From positions 2,982,987 through 3,046,986 of the forward strand of contig NZ_CP101823.1 in assembly GCF_024498175.1 (NCBI RefSeq): DNA of 64,000 bases. Direction: 5' to 3'. Under the pieces are notes generated by a model that saw only the letters and a program-made list of their open reading frames with translations, searched no databases and was not told the DNA's origin. A program made the translations under genes and the position numbers. Below are positions 41,961-51,347 of the stretch, in pieces; within the stretch, counting starts at the first letter, position 1, and each line of letters starts with the position of its first letter. Source of the DNA: Haloplanus salinarum. Its GTDB lineage: Archaea; Halobacteriota; Halobacteria; Halobacteriales; Haloferacaceae.

Positions 41961-42677
41961 TCAGTCGGTGCCGAGGTAGAGTTCGGCCACCTCGTCGCTG
42001 TCGAGCAACTCCTCGCCGGTCCCCTGGAATCGGTTCTCTCCCATGTCGAGGACGATGCCGCGATCGGAGCGCTTGAGCGCCGCCCGGGCGTTCTGCTCGA
42101 CCATCAGGATGGGCGTGCCGGCGTCGTTGATCTCGACGATCTTCTCGAACATCTCCTCGACGAGTTGGGGGGCCAGCCCCGCCGACGGCTCGTCGAGGAC
42201 GAGCAGGTCGGGATCGAGGATCATCGCGGTTCCCATGGCGACCATCTGCTGTTGCCCGCCGCTGAGGGAGCCGGCTCGCTGCTCCGCGCGCTCCTCGAGG
42301 ACGGGGAACTGCTCGTACACCTCCTCGAGTCGCTCGTCGAAGTCGAACCAGTCCTTGCCCTCGGCCGGCCACGCTCCCATCTTCAGGTTCTCCATGACCG
42401 AGAGGTTCGGGAAGATGTTGTCGTTCTGGCGGACGTAACAGACGCCGTATTCGACGATTTCCTCCGGCGGCTTGTCGGCCAGGTCGGTGCCGTCGAAGAC
42501 GACCGACCCTTCCCGCGCCTCGACCACGCCGACGATGGTCTTCAGCAGGGTCGACTTCCCCGCGCCGTTCGGGCCGATGATCGTAACCATCTCGCCGTCG
42601 GCCATCTCCATGTCCACGCCGTGGACGATGATCGCGTCGCCGTAGCCGCTGACGACGTTCTCGAGTTCGAGTAACAT
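41961..42677 (-). CDS. livF: Branched-chain amino acid-type ABC transporter ATP-binding protein LivF
   Basis: A 238-residue ATPase with Walker A GPNGAGKSTLLK (about residue 34), signature LSGGQQQMVAMG, Walker B LLVLDEPSAGLAP and MVEQNARAAL switch region (the LivF hallmark Gln replacing His). Last gene of the liv operon; it overlaps livG by one base (TGATG). Confidence 0.93.
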   Translation of the reverse strand: MLLELENVVSGYGDAIIVHGVDMEMADGEMVTIIGPNGAGKSTLLKTIVGVVEAREGSVVFDGTDLADKPPEEIVEYGVCYVRQNDNIFPNLSVMENLKMGAWPAEGKDWFDFDERLEEVYEQFPVLEERAEQRAGSLSGGQQQMVAMGTAMILDPDLLVLDEPSAGLAPQLVEEMFEKIVEINDAGTPILMVEQNARAALKRSDRGIVLDMGENRFQGTGEELLDSDEVAELYLGTD

Positions 42678-43441
42678 CAGACTTCGCCTCCCAGGTACGC
42701 TTCGAGCATCCGCTCGTCGGACTGCACTTCCTCCGGGGTTCCCTTCGAGAGCACTCCGCCGTCGTGCATCCCGATGACGGTGTTGGAGATGCGCATGATC
42801 GCCTCGATGTCGTGTTCGACGACGAGGAACGTCATGTCGCGCTCGTCGCGCAGGTCCATGATGCGCTGGAGGAGGCGATCGGTCAGGTCGGGGTTGACGC
42901 CGGCCATCGGCTCGTCGAGCAACAGGAGCTCCGGGTCGGCCATCAGCGCCCGTCCGAGTTCCAGCAACTTCCGCTGGCCGCCCGAGAGGTTGCCGGCGTA
43001 CTCGTCGCGCAGGTCCCAGAGTTCGAGGAATTTCAGTAGCTCCTCGGCGCGGTCACGCGCATTCCCCTCGAACTCGCGGACGCTACTGGTGTTCGCGGCC
43101 GCCGCGAGCACCTTTTCTCCGGGGTTGTTCTGCGACGCGAGCAGCATGTTGTCCATCACCCGCATCCCGGTGAGCTCCTGTGCGATCTGGAAAGTCCGCA
43201 CCAGACCGCGCTGGGTCCGCTCGTTGGGCGCGAGGTCGGTGATGTCCTCGCCGTCGAACGTCACGGTCCCCTCGTCGGGCTTGTGGAAGCCCGCGAGCAG
43301 TTTGAACATGGTGGACTTGCCGGCACCGTTCGGACCGATGACGCCGACGATTTCCTGGCGCTCCACCTCGAAGGAGACGTCGTCGACGGCGACGATGCCG
43401 CCGAACGTCTTCCGGAGGCCGTCGGCTTCGAGGAGCGTCAT
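42677..43441 (-). CDS. livG: Branched-chain amino acid-type ABC transporter ATP-binding protein LivG
   Basis: A 254-residue ATPase with Walker A GPNGAGKSTMFKLL, signature LSGGQRKLLELGRALM, Walker B LLLLDEPMAGVNP and H-loop VVEHDIEAIM. The QRGLVRTFQ segment typical of LivG follows the Walker A domain. It overlaps livH by 4 bases. Confidence 0.93.
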   Translation of the reverse strand: MTLLEADGLRKTFGGIVAVDDVSFEVERQEIVGVIGPNGAGKSTMFKLLAGFHKPDEGTVTFDGEDITDLAPNERTQRGLVRTFQIAQELTGMRVMDNMLLASQNNPGEKVLAAAANTSSVREFEGNARDRAEELLKFLELWDLRDEYAGNLSGGQRKLLELGRALMADPELLLLDEPMAGVNPDLTDRLLQRIMDLRDERDMTFLVVEHDIEAIMRISNTVIGMHDGGVLSKGTPEEVQSDERMLEAYLGGEV

Positions 43442-44301
43442 CGGGTCGCCTCCCCGAACAGGCCGTCCGGACGAGTCAACAGCCCGATGATCAGTGCGAC
43501 GAGACCGACGCCGAACTTGTACTCCGAGGGGATGACGGCGACGCTCACTTCCTGTGCGAGGCCGATGAAGTAGCCACCGGCGACGGCACCCTTGGGGTCA
43601 CCGATACCGCCCAGGATGACCGCCGCGAAGATGGCGATCAGGGCGGTGAAACCCATGTTCGGGCGGATCTGTGCGTCGAGTCCGAGCATGATGCCGCTGA
43701 GGCCGGCAATGGCACCGCCGATCAGCCAGACGTACAGGACGAGTTTCTCCGTGTCGACGCCGCGGATGCGCGAGAGCATCCGATCGTCGGACGCCGCGCG
43801 CATCGCGATGCCGATCCGGGTCCGACGGAGCATGACGTAGACACCGAGCAGCAGGAGCAGGCTCACGACGATGATCGCAACCTGCTCGACGCTGAACCGG
43901 ATCCCCAAGAACGAGGGGTTGGCCTCCATCGGGAGCTCGTAGAAGTGCCCGCTGGGCCCCCAGATGGCGCGCAGCAGGTTCCGGATGAAGAAGGCCACGC
44001 CGATCGAGACGATGAGCAGCGTGATCGGGCTCCGGGTCCGGAAGTGCTGGAAGACGAGTTTGTCGAGGACCACCGAACCGACGGACATGAAGAGGATGCC
44101 GGCGACGATGGCGACGCCGATCGGCAGTCCGACCTGTGCGTTGACCGCCCAGGCGACGTACGCACCGGCGGCCATGTAGTCGCCGTACGCGATGTTGATG
44201 AAGTTGAGGATGCCGAAGATGAGCGTCAGCCCCAACGCGGCGACGGAGATGATGCTTCCGACGACCAGTCCGTTCCAGATGAGTTGTGGATCAAGTACCA
44301 T
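43438..44301 (-). CDS. livH: Branched-chain amino acid-type ABC transporter permease LivH
   Basis: A 287-residue permease with about eight membrane segments. The conserved loop MRAASDDRMLSRIRGVD (about residue 165) is the coupling-helix region seen in LivH. It starts at ATG 44301, 6 bases after livM. Confidence 0.92.
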   Translation of the reverse strand: MVLDPQLIWNGLVVGSIISVAALGLTLIFGILNFINIAYGDYMAAGAYVAWAVNAQVGLPIGVAIVAGILFMSVGSVVLDKLVFQHFRTRSPITLLIVSIGVAFFIRNLLRAIWGPSGHFYELPMEANPSFLGIRFSVEQVAIIVVSLLLLLGVYVMLRRTRIGIAMRAASDDRMLSRIRGVDTEKLVLYVWLIGGAIAGLSGIMLGLDAQIRPNMGFTALIAIFAAVILGGIGDPKGAVAGGYFIGLAQEVSVAVIPSEYKFGVGLVALIIGLLTRPDGLFGEATR

Positions 44302-44307
44302 CGATGA

Positions 44308-45249
44308 TCACTCCGACGTACCGGCCTGCAACCGCTCGGCGTCGCCGAGCAGGCCCTCCGGCCGGTAGTAGAGGACGAGAATCAACACCACTCCGACGAC
44401 CATCAGTCGGATGTAGGAGAGTTGGTCGCCGAAGGGCACGTCGCCGGGGATGAACCGCGTGATCTGTCGGAGCCCCACGATGACGCTGGCCCCGAGGATC
44501 GCGCCGCCGTAGCTCCCGGCACCGCCGATGATGACGGCCGCCCAGATCAGGAACGTGATGCTAGGCAGGAACATGATCGACGAGATGGCGTAGACGTAGT
44601 GCGCCCAGAGGCCGCCGGCGAGGCCGGCGATGGCCGCGCCGATGCCGAACGACTTCAGCTTGAAGACGTAGGTGTTCTTGCCGAGTGCGAGGGGCACGTC
44701 GTCGTTCTCGCGGATCGCGTGGAGCACCCGGCCGAACGGGCTGGACGAGAGCCGTTCGAACAGCAGGTAGCAGACGGCGACGATGGCCCACACGAGGACG
44801 AAGTAGAAGAGGTCGTAACTGACCGGGATCGCGCCGTCGAGCGGGCGGGGGATGTTCTTCAGCGTCTGGGCCCCCGTCGTCAGCCACGCCTCGTTGTGGA
44901 TCAGCAGCCGGATGAGCTCCGCGGCACTCAGCGTCACTATCGCCAGGTAGTCGCCCTCGAGCCGGACGCTCGGGAGGGCGATCAACACGCCGACGACGCC
45001 GGCGAGGGCGGTCCCCGCGACGAGGCCGACGATGATCGGGAAGTCGAACCCGACGACTCGCGTCGCGAGGCTGCCGGTCGCCGGCGGCGTCGTGAGTATC
45101 GCGGACGTGTACGCGCCGACCGCGAAGAAGGCCGCGTGTGCGAAGTTCAACAGCCCGGTGTCGCCCCAGTGCATGTTCATGCCGATCGCCAGCAGCGAGT
45201 AGATGCCGGCGATGATGCCGACGACCAGCAGTAGGTCTACAAGCGCCAT
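44308..45249 (-). CDS. livM: Branched-chain amino acid-type ABC transporter permease LivM
   Basis: A 313-residue permease with about nine membrane segments, the GDTGLLNFAHAAFFAVGAY motif near the N-terminus and the coupling loop GRVLHAIRENDDVPLALGKN (about residue 170). It pairs with LivH to form the membrane channel. Confidence 0.92.
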   Translation of the reverse strand: MALVDLLLVVGIIAGIYSLLAIGMNMHWGDTGLLNFAHAAFFAVGAYTSAILTTPPATGSLATRVVGFDFPIIVGLVAGTALAGVVGVLIALPSVRLEGDYLAIVTLSAAELIRLLIHNEAWLTTGAQTLKNIPRPLDGAIPVSYDLFYFVLVWAIVAVCYLLFERLSSSPFGRVLHAIRENDDVPLALGKNTYVFKLKSFGIGAAIAGLAGGLWAHYVYAISSIMFLPSITFLIWAAVIIGGAGSYGGAILGASVIVGLRQITRFIPGDVPFGDQLSYIRLMVVGVVLILVLYYRPEGLLGDAERLQAGTSE

Positions 45250-45316
45250 GGTTCGATGTGGTTCATGTGTTGAATATTGGGAGTTGGTGTGCGTCTGCGG
45301 ACGTTACAGACGAGCC

Positions 45317-46609
45317 TCAAGCGGTCAGTTCCTCGGTCGAGAACTTCGTCAGCTCGGTCCACTCGCCGCCCTCGACTTCGAGGACGGAGAACGGTCCGAC
45401 GGGGTCGCCGTCCTCGTCGAAGTTCTGCGGGTTCGACGCGCCCTGGTAGTTGATCTCGTTGCCGGCTTCGAGTTCCTCCTTCCCTTCGGAGAAGGTGGTG
45501 ACCTCGGTGCCCTCGGGGCGGGCCACCGGGTTGATGTTGTCCGTGATGGCCTGCCGGGTGGCCTCGCCGGCGCGCTGGGCCGCCAGCGCGATGAGGTTCA
45601 TCGCGTCGTAGCCGGCGGCACCGAAGGTGCCCGGTGCCTGACCGTGCATGTCCTGGTGGGCCTGCTGGAACTGGTCGTACGCCGGGCCGGGCGCGGGAGC
45701 CTGCCCGAAGATCGGTGCCTCCGCCATCACGTCGGGGCCGATGCGCTCGATGAAGTCGGCCGTGATGACGTCGTTCCCGATGAAGATGGGGATGTCGAGG
45801 TCGGCCTCGATGTAGTTGCGCATGAACAGCGCCGACACCTCGGTGCCGGCGGTCATGGAGATGACGTCCGCCCCGGAGTCGGCGATCTCTTGCATCTCGC
45901 TGCGGTAGGAGTCGGAGTTGATGGCGAGGGCCACGTCCGCGACCTGCTCGCCGCCCTGGCCGGTGAAGTAGTCCGCCACCGCCGCCGAGAAGCTCTGGGA
46001 CCCCTTGTCGTCCTTGTACACGACCGCCATCTGGGTGTAGTCGTTGTCGAGGGCGTACTGGCCCTGCGCGCGCCCGGCGATGGCGTCGCTCGGGACCGTC
46101 CGCCAGAGGTAGTCGTCGGGGCCACCCACGTCGTCCAGTTGAGTCGTCCCCGCGGAGACGGAGAGCATCGGCAACTGGGCGTCCGCGACCGGCTGGAACA
46201 GGTTCGGGATCACCGTACTCGACGGGCCGAGCGTGGCCACGACGCCGGCTTCGTCGAGCGTGTTGAACCCTGAGACGGCCGCTTGCGGCGTCGTCTCCGT
46301 GTCCTGTTCGTTGATCTCGATCTCGCTGCCGAGGACACCGGCGTCGTTGATGTCGGCGAGGGCGACGTCGCGGCCGCGGGCAGCGTTCGGACCGACCCAG
46401 CCGAGCCCCTGGCTGAACGGGGCGAGGGTGCCGACGAGGATCGAGTCGCCACCGCCACCGCCACCACCATCGCCGCCATCGCCACCGTCACCACCACCGC
46501 CATCGCCGCCGTCGCCACCGCCCCCACCGGAGCAACCGGCGAGTCCAACGATACTTGCCGCGCCTGCTGCCTTGACGAATCGCCGTCGTCGAACGGTCCT
46601 GTCGGACAT
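45317..46609 (-). CDS. Branched-chain amino acid-type ABC transporter substrate-binding lipoprotein
   Basis: A 430-residue precursor with twin-arginine signal (RRRRFVKAAGAASIVGLAGC) and lipobox LAGC, then a Gly/Asp-only linker of about 30 residues (GGGGDGGDGGGG type), then a periplasmic-binding fold of the LivK/amide-binding type (GTLAPFSQGLGWVGPNAARG, PSSTVIPNLFQPV). It captures the ligand outside the membrane and hands it to LivHM. Ligand not determinable: such systems import branched-chain amino acids, urea or amides. ATG at 46609 is preferred over TTG at 46615. It is the first gene of the operon. Confidence 0.9.
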   Translation of the reverse strand: MSDRTVRRRRFVKAAGAASIVGLAGCSGGGGGDGGDGGGGDGGDGGDGGGGGGGDSILVGTLAPFSQGLGWVGPNAARGRDVALADINDAGVLGSEIEINEQDTETTPQAAVSGFNTLDEAGVVATLGPSSTVIPNLFQPVADAQLPMLSVSAGTTQLDDVGGPDDYLWRTVPSDAIAGRAQGQYALDNDYTQMAVVYKDDKGSQSFSAAVADYFTGQGGEQVADVALAINSDSYRSEMQEIADSGADVISMTAGTEVSALFMRNYIEADLDIPIFIGNDVITADFIERIGPDVMAEAPIFGQAPAPGPAYDQFQQAHQDMHGQAPGTFGAAGYDAMNLIALAAQRAGEATRQAITDNINPVARPEGTEVTTFSEGKEELEAGNEINYQGASNPQNFDEDGDPVGPFSVLEVEGGEWTELTKFSTEELTA

Positions 46610-46615
46610 CTTCAA

Positions 46616-46802
46616 TCATATGCACAGTTGCTTACTTGCATTAACGTTTGTGGAATAAGCGAATGATAACAACCCACACCAACAGACGACGGACGTCCGA
46701 TTCCGACCCACCGCTATTCGGATGCCGAAGACGGCGTCGGATCACCCGTGATCGTCGGTCGAGTGTCCTCGGAGCGGGCCGGGTCGACGGGTGGCCGCGC
46801 CC
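46616..46802. promoter_or_regulatory. Promoter region of the liv operon
   Basis: AT-rich block (46617-46680) with TTAACG and ATAACAACC boxes, plus a CGCTTATTCC stretch on the minus strand about 40 bases before the ATG. The rest up to the metX stop is GC-rich and has no gene. No clear operator is seen. Confidence 0.45.
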
Positions 46803-48029
46803 TCACCCGCTGAACAGCGAGTTGTGGACCGGCGCGAAGTCCGCCTCGGCCTCGCCCCCGTCGTCCTCGCTCGCGGTGTCGTGGATGGCGCGGCCGTCGA
46901 GGCCCTCCGCGAGGAAGTCCCGGAGCGGCGGCCCCACCTTCTCGGGTTCGACGAGAAAGGCGTCGTGGCCGTGGTCCGACTCGACGACGTGGTGGGCGAC
47001 GGGGACGCCCGCCGTCCGGCAGGCCTCGGCGAGCGACTCCGACTGCGCGACGGTGAAATGCCAGTCGCCGGTGAAGGACATGAGCAGGGCCTCCCCCTCG
47101 AAGGCGCCGAGCGCGTCGGCGTCGCCCTCGTACCCCTCGCTGAGGTCGTAGTCGTCCATCGCCCGGGTGAGATAGAGGTAGGAGTTGGGGTCGAAGCGGT
47201 CGACGAACTTCTCGGCCTGGTAGTCGAGGTAGGACTCCACCTCGCGGTAGGGGAAGTAGGCGGCGGCGCGGTCGGCGGGGAACGACCGGACGGCGTCCCG
47301 CCCGGCCGCTCGGCGGCCGAACTTCTCGCGCATCGACGTCTTCGAGAGGTACATCACGTGGCCGATCTGTCGGGCGAGCGCGAGGCCGTCGGTCGGCCGC
47401 TCGCCGCCGTAGTAGTCCCCACCCCGCCAGGCGTCGTCGGTGGTGATGGCCCGGCGGGCGATGGCATCGAGAGCGAGACACTGCGAGTCGAGGCGTGCGG
47501 CGGCCGCGACGGGGACGATCCGTGCCACGTCGTCGGGATACTGCACCGCCCAGTCGAGGACGTTCATGCCCCCCGCGCTCCCGCCGACGACGGCGTGCAG
47601 ACGGCCGACGCCCAGGTCGTCGAGCAGACGGCGCTGAGCCTGCGTCCAGTCGCCGACCGTCACGGGTGGGAAGTCCGTCCCCCAGGGCTCGCCCGTCTCG
47701 GGGTTCTCGGCCGGCGGGCCGGAACTTCCGTAACAGGAGCCGGGGACGTTCGCACAGACGACGTAGTACTCGGTGGTGTCGATGGCCTTCCCCGGCCCGA
47801 CGATGTCGTTCCACCACGCCCGCGCCTGCCCGGCCGTCTCGGCCAAGCCGGCGCTGGCGACGTTCTGGCTCCCGGTGAGCGCGTGACAGATCAGGACGGC
47901 GTTGCTCCCCTCCTCCGTCGCCTCGAAGTCGCCGTAGGCCTCGTATGCCACCTGCAGGTCGTCGATGGACTCGCCACACTCGAAGGTGAACTCGCCCAGG
48001 CTCCGCGTCCCGCTCTCGACGGAGGTCAC
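46803..48029 (-). CDS. metX: Homoserine O-acetyltransferase
   Basis: A 408-residue alpha/beta hydrolase. The nucleophile elbow is [17 protein letters not shown] (Ser about residue 152), and the catalytic His lies near the C-terminus (DHGHDAFL). It activates homoserine for sulfhydrylation by MetY. The GTG start at 48029 overlaps the stop of the second metY gene (GTGA), so the pair is an operon. Confidence 0.92.
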   Translation of the reverse strand: MTSVESGTRSLGEFTFECGESIDDLQVAYEAYGDFEATEEGSNAVLICHALTGSQNVASAGLAETAGQARAWWNDIVGPGKAIDTTEYYVVCANVPGSCYGSSGPPAENPETGEPWGTDFPPVTVGDWTQAQRRLLDDLGVGRLHAVVGGSAGGMNVLDWAVQYPDDVARIVPVAAAARLDSQCLALDAIARRAITTDDAWRGGDYYGGERPTDGLALARQIGHVMYLSKTSMREKFGRRAAGRDAVRSFPADRAAAYFPYREVESYLDYQAEKFVDRFDPNSYLYLTRAMDDYDLSEGYEGDADALGAFEGEALLMSFTGDWHFTVAQSESLAEACRTAGVPVAHHVVESDHGHDAFLVEPEKVGPPLRDFLAEGLDGRAIHDTASEDDGGEAEADFAPVHNSLFSG

Positions 48030-49291
48030 CGCAACCCACGCTCCAGGTCGGCGACGATGTCGTCGACGTCCTCCAGGCCCACCGAGAGGCGGATCATGTC
48101 GGGCGTGACCCCGGCGGCGCGCTGTTCCGCCTCGCTCAACTGCGAGTGGGTGGTGGAGGCGGGGTGGATCACCAGCGTCTTCGCGTCGCCGATGTTGGCG
48201 AGGAAACTCGCCATCTCGACGGTCTCACACAGGTCCTTCGCGGCCTCGAACCCGTCCGCGAGGCCGAAGGTGATCATGCCGCCGCCGCCGTCGAGGTACT
48301 CGCTCGCCGCGTCGTGGGTCTCGTGGTCCGCGAGGCCGGGATAGGTCACCCACCCGACCGCCGGGTGGTCGACCAGGAACTCGGCGACGGCCGCGGCGTT
48401 CTCGCAGTGACGATCCATCCGCAGGGGGAGCGTCTCCAGCCCCTGGAGGGTGACCCAGGCGTCGAACGGCGACTGTCCGTTGCCGAGGCTCCGGAGCGAG
48501 CGGTACCGCGCGGCGGCCGCGAAGGCCCGTTCCCCGAACCGCTCGCTGAAGTCGAAGCCGTAGGCCGGGTTCTCCCCGGCGAGTTCGGGGTAGTCGACCT
48601 CGGGATGGTCCCAGGGGAAGGTACCGCCGTCGACGAGGACGCCACCGAGCGTGGTTCCCGAGCCGTGGATCCACTTCGTCGTCGACTCCCAGACGATGTC
48701 TGCGCCGTGTTCGAGCGGCCGACACAGGTACGGCGTGGCGAAGGTGTTGTCGACGAAAAGCGGCGCCCGGCGCTCGTGGGCCACCTCGGCCAGTCGCTCG
48801 AAGTCCGGCGTCAACAGGGACGGGTTCGACAGCGTCTCGACGTGGACGAAGGCAGTGTCGTCGTCGACGGCCTCGGCGTAGGCGTCGTAATCGAGGGTGT
48901 CGACGGTCCGGAACTCGATCCCCCGACGCGTGGCCATCTTCGAGAAGTACGTACTGGTCCCGCCGTACATGTCGGAGGCGGCGACGACGTTGTCGCCGGC
49001 CTCGGCGAGGATGCTCGTGGCGGCGTCCAGCGCGGCCATACCCGCGGTGGTGGCGACGGCGTCGGTTCCCCCCGACAACGCGGCCAGTCGCCGTTCGAGG
49101 GTCCGGGTCGTCGGGTTCGAGAACCGCGAGTAGATGTTGTCCTCGACGTCCAGGCTGAACCGCTCCGCCGCGTCGTCGGCGTCGTCGAAGACGTACGACG
49201 TGGTCTGGTAGATGGGCGGCGCACGGGCACCCGTCGCCGGGTCCGGCTCCTGCCCGGCGTGGAGGCTTCGGGTGTGAAAGCCGTCGGTCAT
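48026..49291 (-). CDS. metY: O-acetylhomoserine aminocarboxypropyltransferase (second MetY paralogue)
   Basis: A 421-residue paralogue of the enzyme at 40541-41830. The PLP lysine is in [11 protein letters not shown] (about residue 204) and the same HTRSLHAGQ start is present. The two proteins are clearly related along their full length but differ in surface loops. It is co-translated with metX. It precedes a class V aminotransferase on the opposite strand; the 127-base gap has TTATAACC on one side and a GCATATTTCC box on the other. Confidence 0.92.
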   Translation of the reverse strand: MTDGFHTRSLHAGQEPDPATGARAPPIYQTTSYVFDDADDAAERFSLDVEDNIYSRFSNPTTRTLERRLAALSGGTDAVATTAGMAALDAATSILAEAGDNVVAASDMYGGTSTYFSKMATRRGIEFRTVDTLDYDAYAEAVDDDTAFVHVETLSNPSLLTPDFERLAEVAHERRAPLFVDNTFATPYLCRPLEHGADIVWESTTKWIHGSGTTLGGVLVDGGTFPWDHPEVDYPELAGENPAYGFDFSERFGERAFAAAARYRSLRSLGNGQSPFDAWVTLQGLETLPLRMDRHCENAAAVAEFLVDHPAVGWVTYPGLADHETHDAASEYLDGGGGMITFGLADGFEAAKDLCETVEMASFLANIGDAKTLVIHPASTTHSQLSEAEQRAAGVTPDMIRLSVGLEDVDDIVADLERGLR

Positions 49292-49418
49292 GTGTATGGT
49301 GCATATTTCCGGAACAACTTATAACCGTGAGGTACGGACCGAACGGAGCGTCGTCGTCGCCGGGGGCGGTATCAAAAGGACCATGTCGCCGCGTGCCCCC
49401 GTTTCCGGCAGTGGTGGC

Positions 49419-50528
49419 ATGACCGAGAAACGCGAATACACGGACGACTACCCCGACAAGACGCTGTACATCCCCGGCCCCACCGAGGTGCGAGAGGACG
49501 TCCTCGATGCGATGTCCCAGCCGATGTTCGGCCACCGGATGGACCGGATGACCGACCTCTATACGACCATCGTCGAGGACACCAAGGACTTCCTCGGCAC
49601 CGACAAGGAGGTCATCATCCTGACGGCCTCCGGCACGGAGTTCTGGGAGGCGTCGACGCTCAACCTCGTCGACGAACACATCCTCTGTACGACCTGTGGC
49701 GCCTTCGGCGAGCGTCACGCCAACGTGGCCGAGCGGTTGGGCAAGGACGTCGATCGACTCGAATACGAGTGGGGGCAGGCCGTCAAACCCGAAGACGTGC
49801 GCCGACGCCTCGAACGCAGCGACGCCGACTACGACGTCGTCACCTGCGTGATGAACGAGAGTTCGACCGGCGTCCGGAACCCGATCGAGGAGATCGGCGA
49901 CGTGGTCGCCGACTATCCGGACACCTACTTCGTCGTCGACGCGGTGTCGGCGCTCGGCGGCGACCACGTCGACATCGACGCCCACGGGATCGACGTCATC
50001 TTCGCCTCGACCCAGAAGGCCTTCGCCATGCCTCCCGGTCTCGCGGTCTGTGTCGTCAGCGACGACGCCTACCAGCGCGAGCTCGAGTCGGACTCCGCGT
50101 CGTGGTACGGCGGCTTCCAGCGCTGTCTCGACTACTACGACCGGAAGGGCCAGACCCACTCCACGCCCGCCATCCCGGTCATGCTCGCCTACCGCGAGCA
50201 GATGAAACACATGCTCGACGAGGGCCACGCGGCGCGGGATCGGCGCCACCGCGAGATGGCCGAGTACACCCGCGAGTGGGCCCGCGAGCACTTCGATCTC
50301 TTCCCGGAGGCGGGTTACGAGTCACGGACGGTGAGCTGTATCCGGAACACGCGGGACATCGACGTCGCCGCGACCATCGACGCCGTCTCCGAGCGGTACG
50401 ACATGGTCTTCTCGAACGGCTACGGCGACCTCGGCGAGGAGACGTTCCGGATCGGTCACATGGGCGAACACACGGTCGAAAGCGTCGAGGCCCTGACCGA
50501 CGCCATCGAGGACGTCGCCGACCTATAG
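49419..50528 (+). CDS. Class V aminotransferase (alanine/serine-glyoxylate type)
   Basis: A 369-residue fold-type I PLP enzyme with IPGPTEVREDVLDAMSQPMFGHRM, the conserved N-terminal motif of this family, and the PLP lysine in ASTQKAFAMPPG (about residue 199). Relatives interconvert alanine or serine with glyoxylate or pyruvate. With serA and serB about 9 kb away and no separate serC visible, it could serve as the phosphoserine aminotransferase; this is inference. ATG at 49419 is preferred over ATG at 49383. It is convergent with the ABC-2 permease (6-base overlap). Confidence 0.88.
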   Translation: MTEKREYTDDYPDKTLYIPGPTEVREDVLDAMSQPMFGHRMDRMTDLYTTIVEDTKDFLGTDKEVIILTASGTEFWEASTLNLVDEHILCTTCGAFGERHANVAERLGKDVDRLEYEWGQAVKPEDVRRRLERSDADYDVVTCVMNESSTGVRNPIEEIGDVVADYPDTYFVVDAVSALGGDHVDIDAHGIDVIFASTQKAFAMPPGLAVCVVSDDAYQRELESDSASWYGGFQRCLDYYDRKGQTHSTPAIPVMLAYREQMKHMLDEGHAARDRRHREMAEYTREWAREHFDLFPEAGYESRTVSCIRNTRDIDVAATIDAVSERYDMVFSNGYGDLGEETFRIGHMGEHTVESVEALTDAIEDVADL

Positions 50529-51347
50529 GTCGGCCTCGCGGAACCACAGCAGGCCCAGCAGGGGCGGGACGAGGATCCACAGCACCAGCATCAACGTCGC
50601 GGACACCTGCATGTTCACCTGGCCCCCCGTGTACAGCGACCCCTCGAGGAACGCGTTCGAGACGATCTTGAACGATCCGGTGGGGTTGATCAGGCGGAGC
50701 ATCCGCAACACCTGCTGGCCCGTGAGGGGGAGCCACGACGGCCCGCCGCCCATGCCGAGGTAGAGCTGGAGCGGGAACCTGACGGCCCCCCACAGCGGCA
50801 CGAACAGGAAGTAGATCCCGATGGCGCCGGCGACCGCCCGCCTGCTCGACGACGCGGCCGCGGAGAACCCGACCGCGATGGCGACGAAGGCCACCCCGAG
50901 GATCGCCGTCAACAGCGTGTAGCCGACGTAGGACACGACGTCGAAGTTCACGGGTGGCGCGACCAGTAGGACCACCGCGGGCAGGAGAAAGCCCACCGAG
51001 ATGGGCGCGGCGATGGCCGCCGCCCGTCCGGCCACCTTCCCGAACACCACGTCCGCCCGCGAGTGTGGCAGGGAGAGCAGGAGCTTCAGCGACCCGGACT
51101 CCCGCTCGCCGACCACGGCCTTGTACGCGACGACGAGCGCGAGCAACGGCACCAGCGTCGTCACCAGAGCGTCACGGACGACCAGGGAGTTGAGCACCGC
51201 GTTCGAACTGATCGTCTCGCCCGACGCCGGCCGGACGAGATACGCCGCCGCCGACACCAGCAGGACGAACAGCGTGGACAGCCCCGCGACCCACCGCGAC
51301 CGGATGGCGTCCTGGAAGTCCTTGCGCGCCACGGCGGTCCACGTCAT
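50523..51347 (-). CDS. ABC-2 type transporter permease
   Basis: A 274-residue membrane protein with six hydrophobic segments and the GERESGSLKLLLSLPHSR cytoplasmic loop that follows helix 2 in NosY/ABC-2 permeases. It overlaps the ATPase gene by 4 bases. Function unknown; relatives handle copper-site maturation, drugs or lipids. Confidence 0.88.
   Translation of the reverse strand: MTWTAVARKDFQDAIRSRWVAGLSTLFVLLVSAAAYLVRPASGETISSNAVLNSLVVRDALVTTLVPLLALVVAYKAVVGERESGSLKLLLSLPHSRADVVFGKVAGRAAAIAAPISVGFLLPAVVLLVAPPVNFDVVSYVGYTLLTAILGVAFVAIAVGFSAAASSSRRAVAGAIGIYFLFVPLWGAVRFPLQLYLGMGGGPSWLPLTGQQVLRMLRLINPTGSFKIVSNAFLEGSLYTGGQVNMQVSATLMLVLWILVPPLLGLLWFREADL

Noticed and set aside
46440-46540. GC-rich short tandem repeats as a structural repeat
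   Set aside because: They encode the Gly/Asp linker of the substrate-binding lipoprotein and are in frame; ordinary low-complexity spacer.
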